Source of the DNA: Chloroflexota bacterium
Lineage (GTDB): Bacteria > Chloroflexota > Chloroflexia > Chloroflexales > Roseiflexaceae
Direction of reading: 5' to 3'
Assembly (NCBI GenBank): GCA_013388755.1
Contig: JACAEQ010000019.1
Coordinates: 1 to 37,224 of the forward strand
DNA: 37,224 nt
Below, in pieces: positions 16,927 to 25,132 of the stretch. Numbering within the stretch: the first letter of the stretch is position 1; every line of letters starts with the position of its first letter. The position numbers and the translations under genes were made by a program. Under the pieces are notes generated by a model. It was not told the DNA's origin and made no database searches. It saw nothing but the letters and a program-made list of their open reading frames with translations.

Positions 16927-17289
16927 ATGGCGGAAAAGATCCTGGTCGTTGATGACAGCAAGCTGGTGACCGATATTGTCAAGATGCGTCTTGGCATGTA
17001 TGGTTATGATGTGCGCCTGGCGCATAGCGGCGAGGACGCGCTCAAGGCGATCGAGGACGAAGTGCCTGATCTCCTGGTGCTTGATGTGCACATGCCCGGC
17101 ATTGACGGGTATGAGGTCTGTCGCCGGTTGCGTGATAACCCGGAACTCGATGATCTGCGCATCATTATGCTCACGTCGAGTGACGACAAGCATGCCGCAT
17201 TTGAAGCTGGCGTGGACGATTACCTGAACAAGGATGTTGATCTCCTCAATCTGCCGAATCGCGTAAAAATGATCCTGGAAATGGATTAG
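16927..17289 (+). CDS. CheY-like single-domain response regulator
   Basis: 120 residues, only a receiver domain. Acidic pair VVDDS, phospho-Asp D53 in LVLDVHMPGIDGYE, switch Thr/Ser in MLTSSDD, and conserved Lys K102 in DDYLNKDVD, where the usual K-P is K-D. The ATG at 16927 follows GGACACGAGG. It lies 72 bp after cheA. With no flagellar motor gene in view, its target is unknown; candidates in the cluster are the RsbU-like phosphatase and the TPR protein. PatA/PilH-like or shuttle roles are also possible. Confidence 0.92.
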   Translation: MAEKILVVDDSKLVTDIVKMRLGMYGYDVRLAHSGEDALKAIEDEVPDLLVLDVHMPGIDGYEVCRRLRDNPELDDLRIIMLTSSDDKHAAFEAGVDDYLNKDVDLLNLPNRVKMILEMD

Positions 17290-17391
17290 TCGTAGGGTGC
17301 GCAGTTTGACTGTACGGCCTGCGCTCTATTGTTGTGCAATCAGAGCCTCCGACCGACCGTCGTTGGCGCCGAGGCGAAAAGAGCAGGTTCC

Positions 17392-18525
17392 ATGACCACG
17401 CCCATCCGTGTTGTTGTCGTTGATGACTCTGCTTTGATGCGGCGCTTCATTACGGAAATGCTTCAGCGCGATCCGGCGATCCGGGTGATTGGCACGGCAT
17501 CGAATGGCCGGGAGGCGATTGATGTCGTGCAGCAGTTGCGCCCGGATGTGGTGACAATGGACGTTCGTATGCCGGTGATGGATGGCCTGGCGACCACCGA
17601 GCATTTGATGGCCTATTGCCCGACGCCCATTCTGGTGCTGACGGCTTCGCTGGCAAGCTACGAGGTGGACATTACCTTCAAGATGCTTGGCGCCGGTGCG
17701 CTGGAGGTGGTGGAAAAGCCACAGAATGCTGATGCCCGCGCGCTCGATCACGCGGCGCGCGATCTGGTGCGGCGGGTCAAAATCCTCTCGCGCGTGAAGG
17801 TTGTCACCCACCTGCGTGGCAGGCGTCGCGCATCCGACACGGGCACACCTGCCGCAACACAGATCAAGCATGGTTCTGAAGCGCCTGAGCGTGAGCGACA
17901 TAGCACTGACGGTGCCGCGCCAGTGCCGCCGGCCCCCGCTGCTGCGCCGTACGGGCTTGCCTTCCCGACGATCGTGATCGGTGCCAGTACCGGTGGACCG
18001 CGGGTCGTCCACCAGATTCTTGCCGGTCTGCCGCGTCATTTTCCAGCCGCAGTGGTGATTGTGCAGCATATTGCCGAGGGTTTCAGCGAAGGAATGGCCG
18101 AGTGGCTTGCGAGCGCCGGTTCGCTGCCGGTGCATGTTGCCACCGAAGGGCGCCCGCTGCGCCCGGGAGAGGCAATCGTTGCGCCCGACCGCCGCGACCT
18201 GCTGGTAACCCCCGAGGGTGCGGTGCATCTAAGTGACTCCGCATTGCTCATCCAGCGCCCATCGATCGACATCACCATGCAGGCGATTGCTGATGTCTGC
18301 GGGCCGCGCACGATCGGCGTACTGCTGACCGGCATGGGGCGCGACGGTGCGTATGGTATGCTTGCGGTACGTCGCCGGCGCGGGTATACGATTGCGCAGG
18401 ACGAAGCGAGTTGCGCGATCTCCGGCATGCCGCGCGCCGCGATGCAGCTTGGTGCCATCATGGAGGTGCTGACCCCGGCTGCAATGGCACCGCGCCTGGT
18501 TGAACTGGCAGCGAGTTTGCTATGA
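17392..18525 (+). CDS. cheB: Chemotaxis response regulator protein-glutamate methylesterase
   Basis: 377 aa. It removes methyl groups from receptor glutamates for adaptation. The N-terminal receiver has VVVDDSALMRR and phospho-Asp D57 (VTMDVRMPVMDG). After a linker of about 60 residues comes the methylesterase domain with catalytic Ser S199 in IGASTGGP, His H226 in VQHIAEG and Asp D318 in LLTGMGRDGAYGM, a complete triad. The ATG at 17392 was chosen because CheB homology begins two residues later. The stop overlaps the cheR start by 4 bases (ATGA), as expected for co-translated adaptation enzymes. Confidence 0.96.
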   Translation: MTTPIRVVVVDDSALMRRFITEMLQRDPAIRVIGTASNGREAIDVVQQLRPDVVTMDVRMPVMDGLATTEHLMAYCPTPILVLTASLASYEVDITFKMLGAGALEVVEKPQNADARALDHAARDLVRRVKILSRVKVVTHLRGRRRASDTGTPAATQIKHGSEAPERERHSTDGAAPVPPAPAAAPYGLAFPTIVIGASTGGPRVVHQILAGLPRHFPAAVVIVQHIAEGFSEGMAEWLASAGSLPVHVATEGRPLRPGEAIVAPDRRDLLVTPEGAVHLSDSALLIQRPSIDITMQAIADVCGPRTIGVLLTGMGRDGAYGMLAVRRRRGYTIAQDEASCAISGMPRAAMQLGAIMEVLTPAAMAPRLVELAASLL

Positions 18526-19976
18526 GCGTGTCAGACGATCGCTCTGCCGTTCCGGCGCTCCGGCTCACATCCGAAGCCTTTGATCGCCTGCGCAACGTGC
18601 TGGCGGGGTATAGCGGCGTGTATCTTGATACGGCGCAACAACGCGTGCTTGAGTCGGGCCTGGCGCAACGTATGGCGCTGCTCGGTGATGCGCTCGACGC
18701 GTATGAGCGGCGGATCATGTCGCCGGCAGGCCGCGATGAATTGCAGCGCCTGTCCGAACTGGTCGTGAACCACGAAACGGTCTTCTTCCGCAACGCGCCG
18801 CATCTGCGCGCCTTGCGCGAGACCATCCTGCTTGAACAGCATCGCCGTAAGCCGGCGGGCGTGCCGATCCGGATCTGGAGCGCCGGCTGCGCGACCGGTG
18901 AAGAAGCGTATTCGCTGGCGATCGTCGCCCTTGAAACGTTTGGTCGAGCACTGGTTCGCCCGGTCGAGATCTGGGCGACCGATCTGAGCGAACTGGCGCT
19001 TGAAAAGGCGCGTGCCGGCTTTTATCGTGGACGTTCGTTGAACAATGTGACGCCATTGTTGCTCGAACGCTATTTCGTAAGCCGTGGTGATGGGTTCGTG
19101 GTCTCGGACGCGGTGCGCGCGCTGGTTCGTTTTGAACGTCTGAATCTGCTGGAGGCATTTCCACCGGCTGCCTACGGCGTTGATGCCATTTTCTGCCAGA
19201 ATGTGACGATTTACTTCCGGCCCGAGACGCGCCGGACGCTGATCGAGCGCTTCCACCGCTGCCTGCCCGAGGATGGGCTGTTGTTTCTGGGCTTTTCAGA
19301 GACGCTGTGGAACGTGTTTGACGGCTTTCGCTCGCGCGAGGTATCGGGCGCCTATGTGTATCACAAAGTTGAACTGCCGTCGCCGCCATTGCGGCGCCGC
19401 CCACCGGCGATCCGCCCGGCCGCTGCGGCGGAAGCACGCCGACGAACACCCCCTGGAACGTTACCGCCTGCACCGGCTGACGACGATGTGTTGCGTCTGC
19501 GCCAGGCCCAGGAATTGCTGGATGCCGGTGCCGTCGAGCAGGCGGTCGAGTTATTGCGTGGCGTGCGACCCAACTCGCCACTGGCGCCACGAGCACTGGT
19601 GCTGGTGGCGCGCGCGCATGCTGACCGTGGCGAACTTGACCTGGCGGTCGCTGAAGCGCGACGCGCGCTCGAAATCGACCCGCTACGCGAGGATGCCTAT
19701 CTGCTGACCGGCACAGTGTATGCCCGGCAAGGGCAGTGGGCCGATGCCATTCGCGAACTTGAGCGCGCGCGCTATTTGAATCCCAATGCTGCGCTTGTCT
19801 CATACCACCTGGCGATCGCTTATCAGCAGGGCGGGCGGGTGGAACTTGCAACACGCGAGTTCCGCAATGCATTGCGCAAACTGGCAACGCACCGCCCGGA
19901 GGAATTGCTGGACGGCGTGGAGGTCGGCTGGTTGCATGCCGCGTGTGAGCGACAACTTGCATTGATCGGGACGTAA
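18522..19976 (+). CDS. cheR: CheR-type protein-glutamate methyltransferase with C-terminal TPR domain
   Basis: 484 aa. Residues 1-285 are a CheR SAM-dependent methyltransferase: N-terminal helical domain, NHETVFFRNAPHLRALRETI, the SAM loop IWSAGCATGEEAYSLA, IWATDLSELALEKAR, and FCQNVTIYF, where the usual R-N-V is Q-N-V. Residues 325-460 are TPR repeats (ALVLVARAHADRGELDLAVA, AYLLTGTVYARQGQWADAI, ALVSYHLAIAYQQGGRVELA), which in other CheR-TPR proteins bind receptors or partner proteins. It methylates the MCP and opposes CheB. The TPR domain could also dock the separate TPR protein or the phosphatase downstream. Confidence 0.95.
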   Translation: MSVSDDRSAVPALRLTSEAFDRLRNVLAGYSGVYLDTAQQRVLESGLAQRMALLGDALDAYERRIMSPAGRDELQRLSELVVNHETVFFRNAPHLRALRETILLEQHRRKPAGVPIRIWSAGCATGEEAYSLAIVALETFGRALVRPVEIWATDLSELALEKARAGFYRGRSLNNVTPLLLERYFVSRGDGFVVSDAVRALVRFERLNLLEAFPPAAYGVDAIFCQNVTIYFRPETRRTLIERFHRCLPEDGLLFLGFSETLWNVFDGFRSREVSGAYVYHKVELPSPPLRRRPPAIRPAAAAEARRRTPPGTLPPAPADDDVLRLRQAQELLDAGAVEQAVELLRGVRPNSPLAPRALVLVARAHADRGELDLAVAEARRALEIDPLREDAYLLTGTVYARQGQWADAIRELERARYLNPNAALVSYHLAIAYQQGGRVELATREFRNALRKLATHRPEELLDGVEVGWLHAACERQLALIGT

Positions 19977-19986
19977 AGCGGATTGT

Positions 19987-21066
19987 ATGAGATATCGTCG
20001 CAAACAACCTGCCCGGCACGCGACATTGCTCGGCCACCTGGGGATGGGCCGTCCGCGGCGGCGTTCGCGCTCAGCGGCGGCGCCGGCTCAGCCGCAACTC
20101 AGCCCTGAGGAACTCCGCCGCCAGGCCGAAATCGAGCGCGAGTTGTTGCTGGCGCGCGACATTCAGCAAGGCCTGTTGCTCGAAGCGGTGCCGCGCCTGC
20201 CAGGCTGGGAGATCCACGCCATTTCGCTGCCGGCGCGTGATCTGGGTGGTGATCTGTACGATTTTCTCCCATTTGAGAACGGCTGTCAGGGGATCATGAT
20301 CGGCGATGTCTCCGGCAAAGGGTTGCCGGCGGCATTGCGCATGGCGGTGGCGCGCACTGTGTTCCGTTTTGCAGCGCGGCGCGGCGCGGCGCCATCCTGC
20401 ACGCTGGCCGAAGTCAACCGGAGCATTATTGCCGATATACCGCAGGGCATGATCACCATGCTGTACGCGGTGCTCGATACACGCAGCGGCATCCTGCGCG
20501 TCGCCAACGCCGGGCATCACTATCCGGTGCTGCTCAATGGTCGCGTCAGCGAACTGGAGTTGTCCGGGTTGCCACTCGGCGTTGACGACGATACCGACTA
20601 CGAGGAAATATGCACTGAGATCGCTCCTGGCGATACGGTGATCCTCTATACCGATGGGGTCGTCGAGGCGACGAATCGAACCGAGGAATATTTTGGCTAT
20701 GAACGCCTGGAACAGATGCTGGTCGAAGGCGCAACACTGAAGCCGCGTGCGCTGGTGGCGCGATTACTGCACGAACTACGCGCCTGGAGTGATAATAATC
20801 AGGATGATGACATCACCGTGGTGGTCATGCGCCGCCGGCTCGAACGGCTGGCGGCTGAGTTGCGCACGATCGCCGATGATGTCCTGGGCGCGGCGCGTGC
20901 CGGCGAATTGTGGGCGGCCCTGCCCTGCCCGGGCGATGAAGAGTCGCCGGCGGCATGGGCCGAGATCTTGCCCGACATGGTCCGGCTGGCGCAGGAACGC
21001 TTTGGCCGTGGCCTGGCGCGTGAATTGAATGCGCAGATCCGCCTGGCGCTCGAAGAGTATCGTTGA
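19987..21066 (+). CDS. RsbU/SpoIIE-like PP2C serine phosphatase
   Basis: 359 aa. A basic N-terminus and a helix (RQAEIERELLLARDIQQGLL) typical of RsbU-type linkers lead into a PPM/SpoIIE phosphatase domain with its metal motifs: RDLGGDLYDF, MIGDVSGKGLPAALRMA, VANAGHHYPVLL, ILYTDGVVEATN and QDDDITVVVM. In partner switching this enzyme dephosphorylates the RsbV-like antagonist so that it can capture the RsbW-like kinase. There is no PAS, GAF or receiver domain, so control must be by protein contact. About 75 residues after the catalytic domain (ERLAAELRTIADDVLG... to the end) form a helical extension I do not recognise. It begins 10 bp after cheR, placing it in the same transcript, and the RsbW- and RsbV-like genes follow two genes later. 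Confidence 0.93.
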   Translation: MRYRRKQPARHATLLGHLGMGRPRRRSRSAAAPAQPQLSPEELRRQAEIERELLLARDIQQGLLLEAVPRLPGWEIHAISLPARDLGGDLYDFLPFENGCQGIMIGDVSGKGLPAALRMAVARTVFRFAARRGAAPSCTLAEVNRSIIADIPQGMITMLYAVLDTRSGILRVANAGHHYPVLLNGRVSELELSGLPLGVDDDTDYEEICTEIAPGDTVILYTDGVVEATNRTEEYFGYERLEQMLVEGATLKPRALVARLLHELRAWSDNNQDDDITVVVMRRRLERLAAELRTIADDVLGAARAGELWAALPCPGDEESPAAWAEILPDMVRLAQERFGRGLARELNAQIRLALEEYR

Positions 21067-21209
21067 ATGTCTTGTAAAAAATAGGGACCAAGGCGCTACC
21101 AAAATGCAACCGAGCTGTACTCGATAACGCGGACAATCGTAGTAGAATAGGGTGGGCTTCGGGGTGCGACGACGGGTCGCGCCGATCGGTGAAAAGGCAC
21201 AGGCTGTCG

Positions 21210-22772
21210 ATGAGCTCGACCGAACCGCTCAATTTCATGCCGCTCGACCTGGATACCTTTACCGGGAGCGAGCGATTTATGGCCGGAACGCGCCTCGGTG
21301 CAGCGTTTGGCCAGGGCATTCGCGCCTACCTGCGCGCTGACTATGGCAATGCGATCGAGCATTTCAAAGCGGCGCTGATCGCTGCCTATATCGAGGGCGA
21401 GGAGCGGGCGCAGATCTATGACCGTGAGCGGGCGATCATCTACCTGTATATCGGCAATGCGCTGGCATTTCAAGAGGATTGGGAGGGTGCGCTGCGCGAG
21501 TACCTCGAAGCAGTGCAGACCGACCCGCAGCTCGCCGAGGCGCACTATAACCTCGGGGTGGCGTTTGCGGCGCAAGGGCGGCTCGATCGAGCGATCGCCG
21601 CGTTCAAGGAGGCGCTTGAGCACAACCAGCGCCTGTACGAGGCGCATTTCTCGCTTGGCCGCTGTTATCAGCGCCTCGATGATGCCGGGCGCGCCTATAT
21701 TCACTATGACCAGGCATGCCAGGCGCGCCCGCAGGCTGCCGAGCCGCGCTACTATATGGGGCTCATGCACCAGAGCCACGGTGCGCATGAACTGGCGCAG
21801 CGCTGTTTTACCGAGGCGTTGCGTGTTGAACCAACCTTCGTTTCGCCGGAAGTGCAGGACGAAGTCCTGGTCAACCGTTCGGAAGAGGAAGTTGCACAGT
21901 GGTACTACCGGCTCAGCCATGATCTGAAGCAGCAGGGGTACGAAGAGGAAGCTGAGCGTATCTATCGCGCGCTGCTGCAGTGGCGCCCGGAAGAACATTA
22001 TGCGCGCTACCTGCTGGGGAACCTGCTGGCGCGTGGCCGGCGGCTCGATCAGGCGCTCGAAACCTACGAGCAGATTCCGCCGCAGGATCGGTACTATGTT
22101 GATGCGCGCATCCGGTTGAGTACCATCCTCAAATTGCAGAACAAGATGCGCGAAGCCTATGATGTCCTGTTTGACTGCGCCCGGCTGCACCCTTCGAACG
22201 GCCAGCTGTTCCTCAACATGGGTAAGTTGCTCTACGATATGAACAAACACGCCGGTGCGGTGAAAGCATTTGAGCGCGCGGTGCAGTTGCTGCCGAATGA
22301 TCCGCAATCACACTACCTGCTCGGTTTCATGTACAACATCATGGGGCGCGAAGGGTGGGCGCTCGCCGCCTGGCGGAAAGCGGTGGATCTTGCGCCGGAC
22401 GCCCATTCATTACGCTATGATCTCGGCTATATGTATGCGCGGCGCAACCGCTACGACCTGGCGGTGAAAGAGTTTGCGCGCGTGCTGCAGTTCTGGCCCG
22501 ACGATATCGAAACCAACTTTATGCTTGGCCTGTGCTACAAGGAGTTGATGGAGCCAGCGCGCGCCATCCCCCTGTTTGAAAAGGTGTTGCGCCGCAATCC
22601 GCGGCATGTGCAGGCGTTGTACTATCTGGGCGCCTCGTATCTGCAGATCGGCAACACATCGCTTGGAAAAGCATACCTCCGGCGCTACGATTACCTGGCC
22701 AGCCAGGATCGCCCCAGCACGCCCGCAATGCGCCGGGCCATACGCCAGCGGAGCGTTGGGGTACCGGGCTGA
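21210..22772 (+). CDS. TPR-repeat protein
   Basis: 520 aa, soluble, almost wholly tetratricopeptide repeats (for example AHYNLGVAFAAQGRLDRAIA, PRYYMGLMHQSHGAHELAQR, GQLFLNMGKLLYDMNKHAGA, SHYLLGFMYNIMGREGWALA, TNFMLGLCYKELMEPARAIP), about a dozen units. TPRs are protein-binding scaffolds. Its place between the phosphatase and the kinase/antagonist pair, and the TPR domain also on CheR, suggest an adaptor linking the array to the partner switch; this is inference. The ATG at 21210 was preferred over the in-frame GTG at 21189; AAAGG at 21194-21198 may be the ribosome binding site. It is separated from the phosphatase gene by 143 bp, so a second promoter is possible (TAGAAT at 21143-21148). Confidence 0.88.
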   Translation: MSSTEPLNFMPLDLDTFTGSERFMAGTRLGAAFGQGIRAYLRADYGNAIEHFKAALIAAYIEGEERAQIYDRERAIIYLYIGNALAFQEDWEGALREYLEAVQTDPQLAEAHYNLGVAFAAQGRLDRAIAAFKEALEHNQRLYEAHFSLGRCYQRLDDAGRAYIHYDQACQARPQAAEPRYYMGLMHQSHGAHELAQRCFTEALRVEPTFVSPEVQDEVLVNRSEEEVAQWYYRLSHDLKQQGYEEEAERIYRALLQWRPEEHYARYLLGNLLARGRRLDQALETYEQIPPQDRYYVDARIRLSTILKLQNKMREAYDVLFDCARLHPSNGQLFLNMGKLLYDMNKHAGAVKAFERAVQLLPNDPQSHYLLGFMYNIMGREGWALAAWRKAVDLAPDAHSLRYDLGYMYARRNRYDLAVKEFARVLQFWPDDIETNFMLGLCYKELMEPARAIPLFEKVLRRNPRHVQALYYLGASYLQIGNTSLGKAYLRRYDYLASQDRPSTPAMRRAIRQRSVGVPG

Positions 22773-22801
22773 GACGCCATCCTGCCGAGGAGAAACGGTC
22801 A

Positions 22802-23236
22802 ATGCAGCGTGTGCTTGTCAACATCCCGTCAGTGCCAATCTTTGAGCGCGTCATCCGCGCCAGCGCCGATGAGGTCGGGCGGGCGCTCGGGTTCAGTGCG
22901 GAACGTATCGAAGATTTGAAACTCGCGGTCAGCGAAGCGGTCAATAATGCCATTGATCACGGCAACCAGCGCCAGCCCGGCAAACTGGTCGAGGTTGTCT
23001 TTGCGCTCGACAGCGATAAGCTTGAGGTGCATATCAGGGACGAGGGCGATGGCGTTGATCACGTCGATTTCTCGCGCAAGATCGTTGAGGATCATAACCT
23101 GGATGCCGGAATGCATCGTGGCTTTGGCATGTATCTGATCAGTGCGCTGGTTGATGACTGTGAAGTGAGTTCGTCACAGTCGGGCACGACGTTGACGTTG
23201 CGGCTGTATCGGAAGGATAACGATCATGACAAGTGA
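22802..23236 (+). CDS. RsbW-like anti-sigma/serine kinase (GHKL ATPase)
   Basis: 144 aa, the normal size of RsbW/SpoIIAB-type switch kinases. N-box LAVSEAVNNAIDHGN; G1-type motif HIRDEGDGVD; G2-like MHRGFGMYLISALVDD. Such proteins bind either a sigma factor or other target, or the unphosphorylated STAS antagonist, which they phosphorylate on Ser. The gene overlaps the downstream STAS gene by 11 bases, the usual tight pairing of kinase and antagonist. No sigma factor is encoded nearby, so the final target is unknown and might not be a sigma factor. The ATG at 22802 follows GAGGAGAAACGG. Confidence 0.94.
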   Translation: MQRVLVNIPSVPIFERVIRASADEVGRALGFSAERIEDLKLAVSEAVNNAIDHGNQRQPGKLVEVVFALDSDKLEVHIRDEGDGVDHVDFSRKIVEDHNLDAGMHRGFGMYLISALVDDCEVSSSQSGTTLTLRLYRKDNDHDK

Positions 23237-23561
23237 AGTGATCCACCGCGAGGAATTTGGCGACGTTGCGGTGCTGCATATTCTGACCAATAGCGTCGAT
23301 GCCGTGTCGGCCAGCGCGATTGAAGCGACGGCGACGGCCAGTGCGATGCGCCCGATTACGGTGCTCGATTTTGCGAATGTGGCGTTTATTAATTCCGCCG
23401 GTATCTCCGCGCTCTTGAAATTTGTCGTCTCGGCGAAGAAGTCGGGATATACGCTGTATGCCATGAATGTGACGCCGCATCACCAGAAGGTATTCAAGAT
23501 GGTTGAGATGTCGCGCTTCATGCCGCCAATCGAGGAGCGCGATCTCGCAGCGTACCGGTAG
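23226..23561 (+). CDS. RsbV-like STAS anti-anti-sigma factor
   Basis: 111 aa, single STAS domain. The key segment VLDFANVAFINSAGISALL carries the Ser that RsbW-type kinases phosphorylate (the NSAG motif), with the fold continuing through YTLYAMNVTPHHQKVFKMVE. When dephosphorylated by the RsbU-like enzyme it should sequester the RsbW-like kinase. It overlaps the kinase gene and is the last gene of the chemosensory/partner-switch cluster. Confidence 0.94.
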   Translation: MTSEVIHREEFGDVAVLHILTNSVDAVSASAIEATATASAMRPITVLDFANVAFINSAGISALLKFVVSAKKSGYTLYAMNVTPHHQKVFKMVEMSRFMPPIEERDLAAYR

Positions 23562-24006
23562 CCGCCGGCAGCATTCACCGTCTCGATCCAAGACGTTTGA
23601 TCCGCCGGATCGATCTGCGCATTCGCCGAGGTTGTGCCAACCCCCTACTGGCGCTGGCCGCCCCGGGGTACATTGCCGGTCGCCAGATACAACGATCTCT
23701 ATCAACGACGCCATTGAGGTCTACAGCCAATACCTTTCAAATAAGGCGTTCTGCATCGCACAGCCCTCCACCCGACCTCCCCCCGCCGGGGGGAGGTGTC
23801 GGACTCCCTCCCCCGGCGGGGGAGGGCCGGGGTGGGGGTGACGGGCGTATGTGAAAGGTATTGGGTCTACAGCGGCGAGCAGCAACCGTACATCCGTAGA
23901 TGCGCCGCCGTTCCTGCGCGCCGCGCGCCCCATCCAGGCGCAAGGTTGTTGCACGTTGCTCTAATTGTGACGATTCCCCGAACCTCCGTCAGTTGCGCGG
24001 CATCCC
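23562..24006. other. Intergenic region holding a complete MITE
   Basis: No gene is supported between the STAS gene and the converging exported-protein gene. 23728-23863 is a family A element; the flanks (23562-23717 and 23874-24006) show no recognisable gene or RNA. Confidence 0.65.
23718..23873. mobile_element. Complete MITE, family A, with target-site duplication
   Basis: Element 23728-23863 (136 bp). Left end CAATACCTTTCA (23728-23739) and right end TGAAAGGTATTG (23852-23863) are perfect 12-bp inverted repeats. Both sides are flanked by GGTCTACAGC (23718-23727 and 23864-23873), a perfect 10-bp direct repeat. The alternative split is 13-bp ends with an 8-bp duplication. Inside are two 21-base perfect palindromes of C and G runs (23776-23796 and 23806-23826). 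It is non-coding and must have been moved by a transposase elsewhere. The intact duplication indicates a recent insertion. The palindromes may also act as terminators for the converging transcripts. Confidence 0.9.
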
Positions 24007-25122
24007 TCAGCGCCGCGAGACGTCGCGTGCCACGCCGTCGTCGGTTATGAGGAAGACGTGATCGGTTGAGGGAAGGTACAGGTAGAAACCGTACCAGAAG
24101 CGGCGATATCCACCGGTTTCTCCCTGCTCGGGCGCGATCGCCCACCCCAGCCGGTTGCGCACCTCGGCATTGCTGGCCCACAGGTAGCCAAAGCCGCGTT
24201 TCGGCGCATACAGCCCGTCTGGCGGCCGGTCGCTTACGCCATCCGGCATCCCCTCGCGCCATTGATCGGCGAAACGCTGCCAGACAAGCCCCTGACCAGA
24301 CGGCGCGGGCGTGATGACGAATACTTCCGGATCGGAGATGACATCGGCGCTGAATTGCCGCAGCCAGAGCATCATACCGCCTTCGAAGCGTTGAACCGCG
24401 AGCGGCACATTGCGCAGCGACAGGGTCACAACTCCGACAGTTTCACGCGATGGAGCGACGGGACAGCCCAGAATGGCGCGGTAGGCATAGGCCGTCGGTT
24501 CGTGGCGCGGATCAAGCGGCATGCAGCTGTCAACCTTCATAACTGCCGCACCGAGCCGCCCGAGCAAGATCTCGTATGGTGTGCCGGCCAGTTCGGCATG
24601 CTGTTCCATCCGGCGGCGCTCGAAATACTGGACCGGGTAGCTACGGCCTTCAATCGTTTCTTCGATGCGCCCGGTGATCGGGTAGCCGAAGCGCTCCAGC
24701 CCACCCCATGCGCGCCAGTAGCTCAGGAACGGCTCACACACCTGGTGCCCGGTGATTGCGAAATAGGCACAGCCGGGTTCAGCCTGCACGATGGTGGGGA
24801 ACGATTGCCAGGGGCGGCCCTGCAGTTCGAGGTAACGTGCGCCGAGTCGCCCGGCCGTCACGCGTCCGTCGGCCTGGATCTCCAGCCGGTCGCGTTCGAA
24901 CCACTGGACGCGCAACATCCGATCCTCAACCATCTCCAGGCGCAAACCGCTGATCGGAAAACCAAATGTACGCAACCCACCGTGTCGTTCCCAGTAGGCA
25001 AGGATCGGCCCGCTGATGCAGTAACCGACCTCGGTGAAACAGCGTTCGCGTGCGGCGGCGCGCCCTGGCGACGCCAGGGCAACAAACATGCAGAGGGTGA
25101 CGCAGAACAGTAGGCGTTGCAT
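24007..25122 (-). CDS. Exported protein with W-GGL-FGFPI repeats
   Basis: 371 aa. The ATG at 25122 has a strong AGGAGGGG upstream. The N-terminus MQRLLFCVTLCMFVALASPG is a signal peptide ending in A-A-A-R. Two clear repeats follow: CISGPILAYWERHGGLRTFG(FPISG) and VCEPFLSYWRAWGGLERFG(YPITG), each preceded by a Cys-containing segment and followed by VQWFERDRLE or VQYFERRRME. These W-GGL-FGYPI units occur in extracellular proteins of Chloroflexi (general knowledge, not checked). The C-terminal half (about 200-371) has no motif I know and contains W/G/F-rich stretches. Probably a cell-surface or secreted protein. It lies 10 bp after the secreted PLD-like gene and is likely co-transcribed with it. 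Confidence 0.8.
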   Translation of the reverse strand: MQRLLFCVTLCMFVALASPGRAAARERCFTEVGYCISGPILAYWERHGGLRTFGFPISGLRLEMVEDRMLRVQWFERDRLEIQADGRVTAGRLGARYLELQGRPWQSFPTIVQAEPGCAYFAITGHQVCEPFLSYWRAWGGLERFGYPITGRIEETIEGRSYPVQYFERRRMEQHAELAGTPYEILLGRLGAAVMKVDSCMPLDPRHEPTAYAYRAILGCPVAPSRETVGVVTLSLRNVPLAVQRFEGGMMLWLRQFSADVISDPEVFVITPAPSGQGLVWQRFADQWREGMPDGVSDRPPDGLYAPKRGFGYLWASNAEVRNRLGWAIAPEQGETGGYRRFWYGFYLYLPSTDHVFLITDDGVARDVSRR

Positions 25123-25132
25123 GTGACCCCTC

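Noticed and set aside
23776-23826. Possible CRISPR or short tandem repeat from two similar palindromes
   Set aside because: Only two units, each a self-complementary GC hairpin inside a MITE, with no spacer structure or cas genes.
23503-23841. Plus frame of 112 residues ending in a Pro/Gly-rich tail after the RsbV-like gene
   Set aside because: The tail is a translation of the MITE palindromes, and the first part overlaps the STAS gene out of frame.
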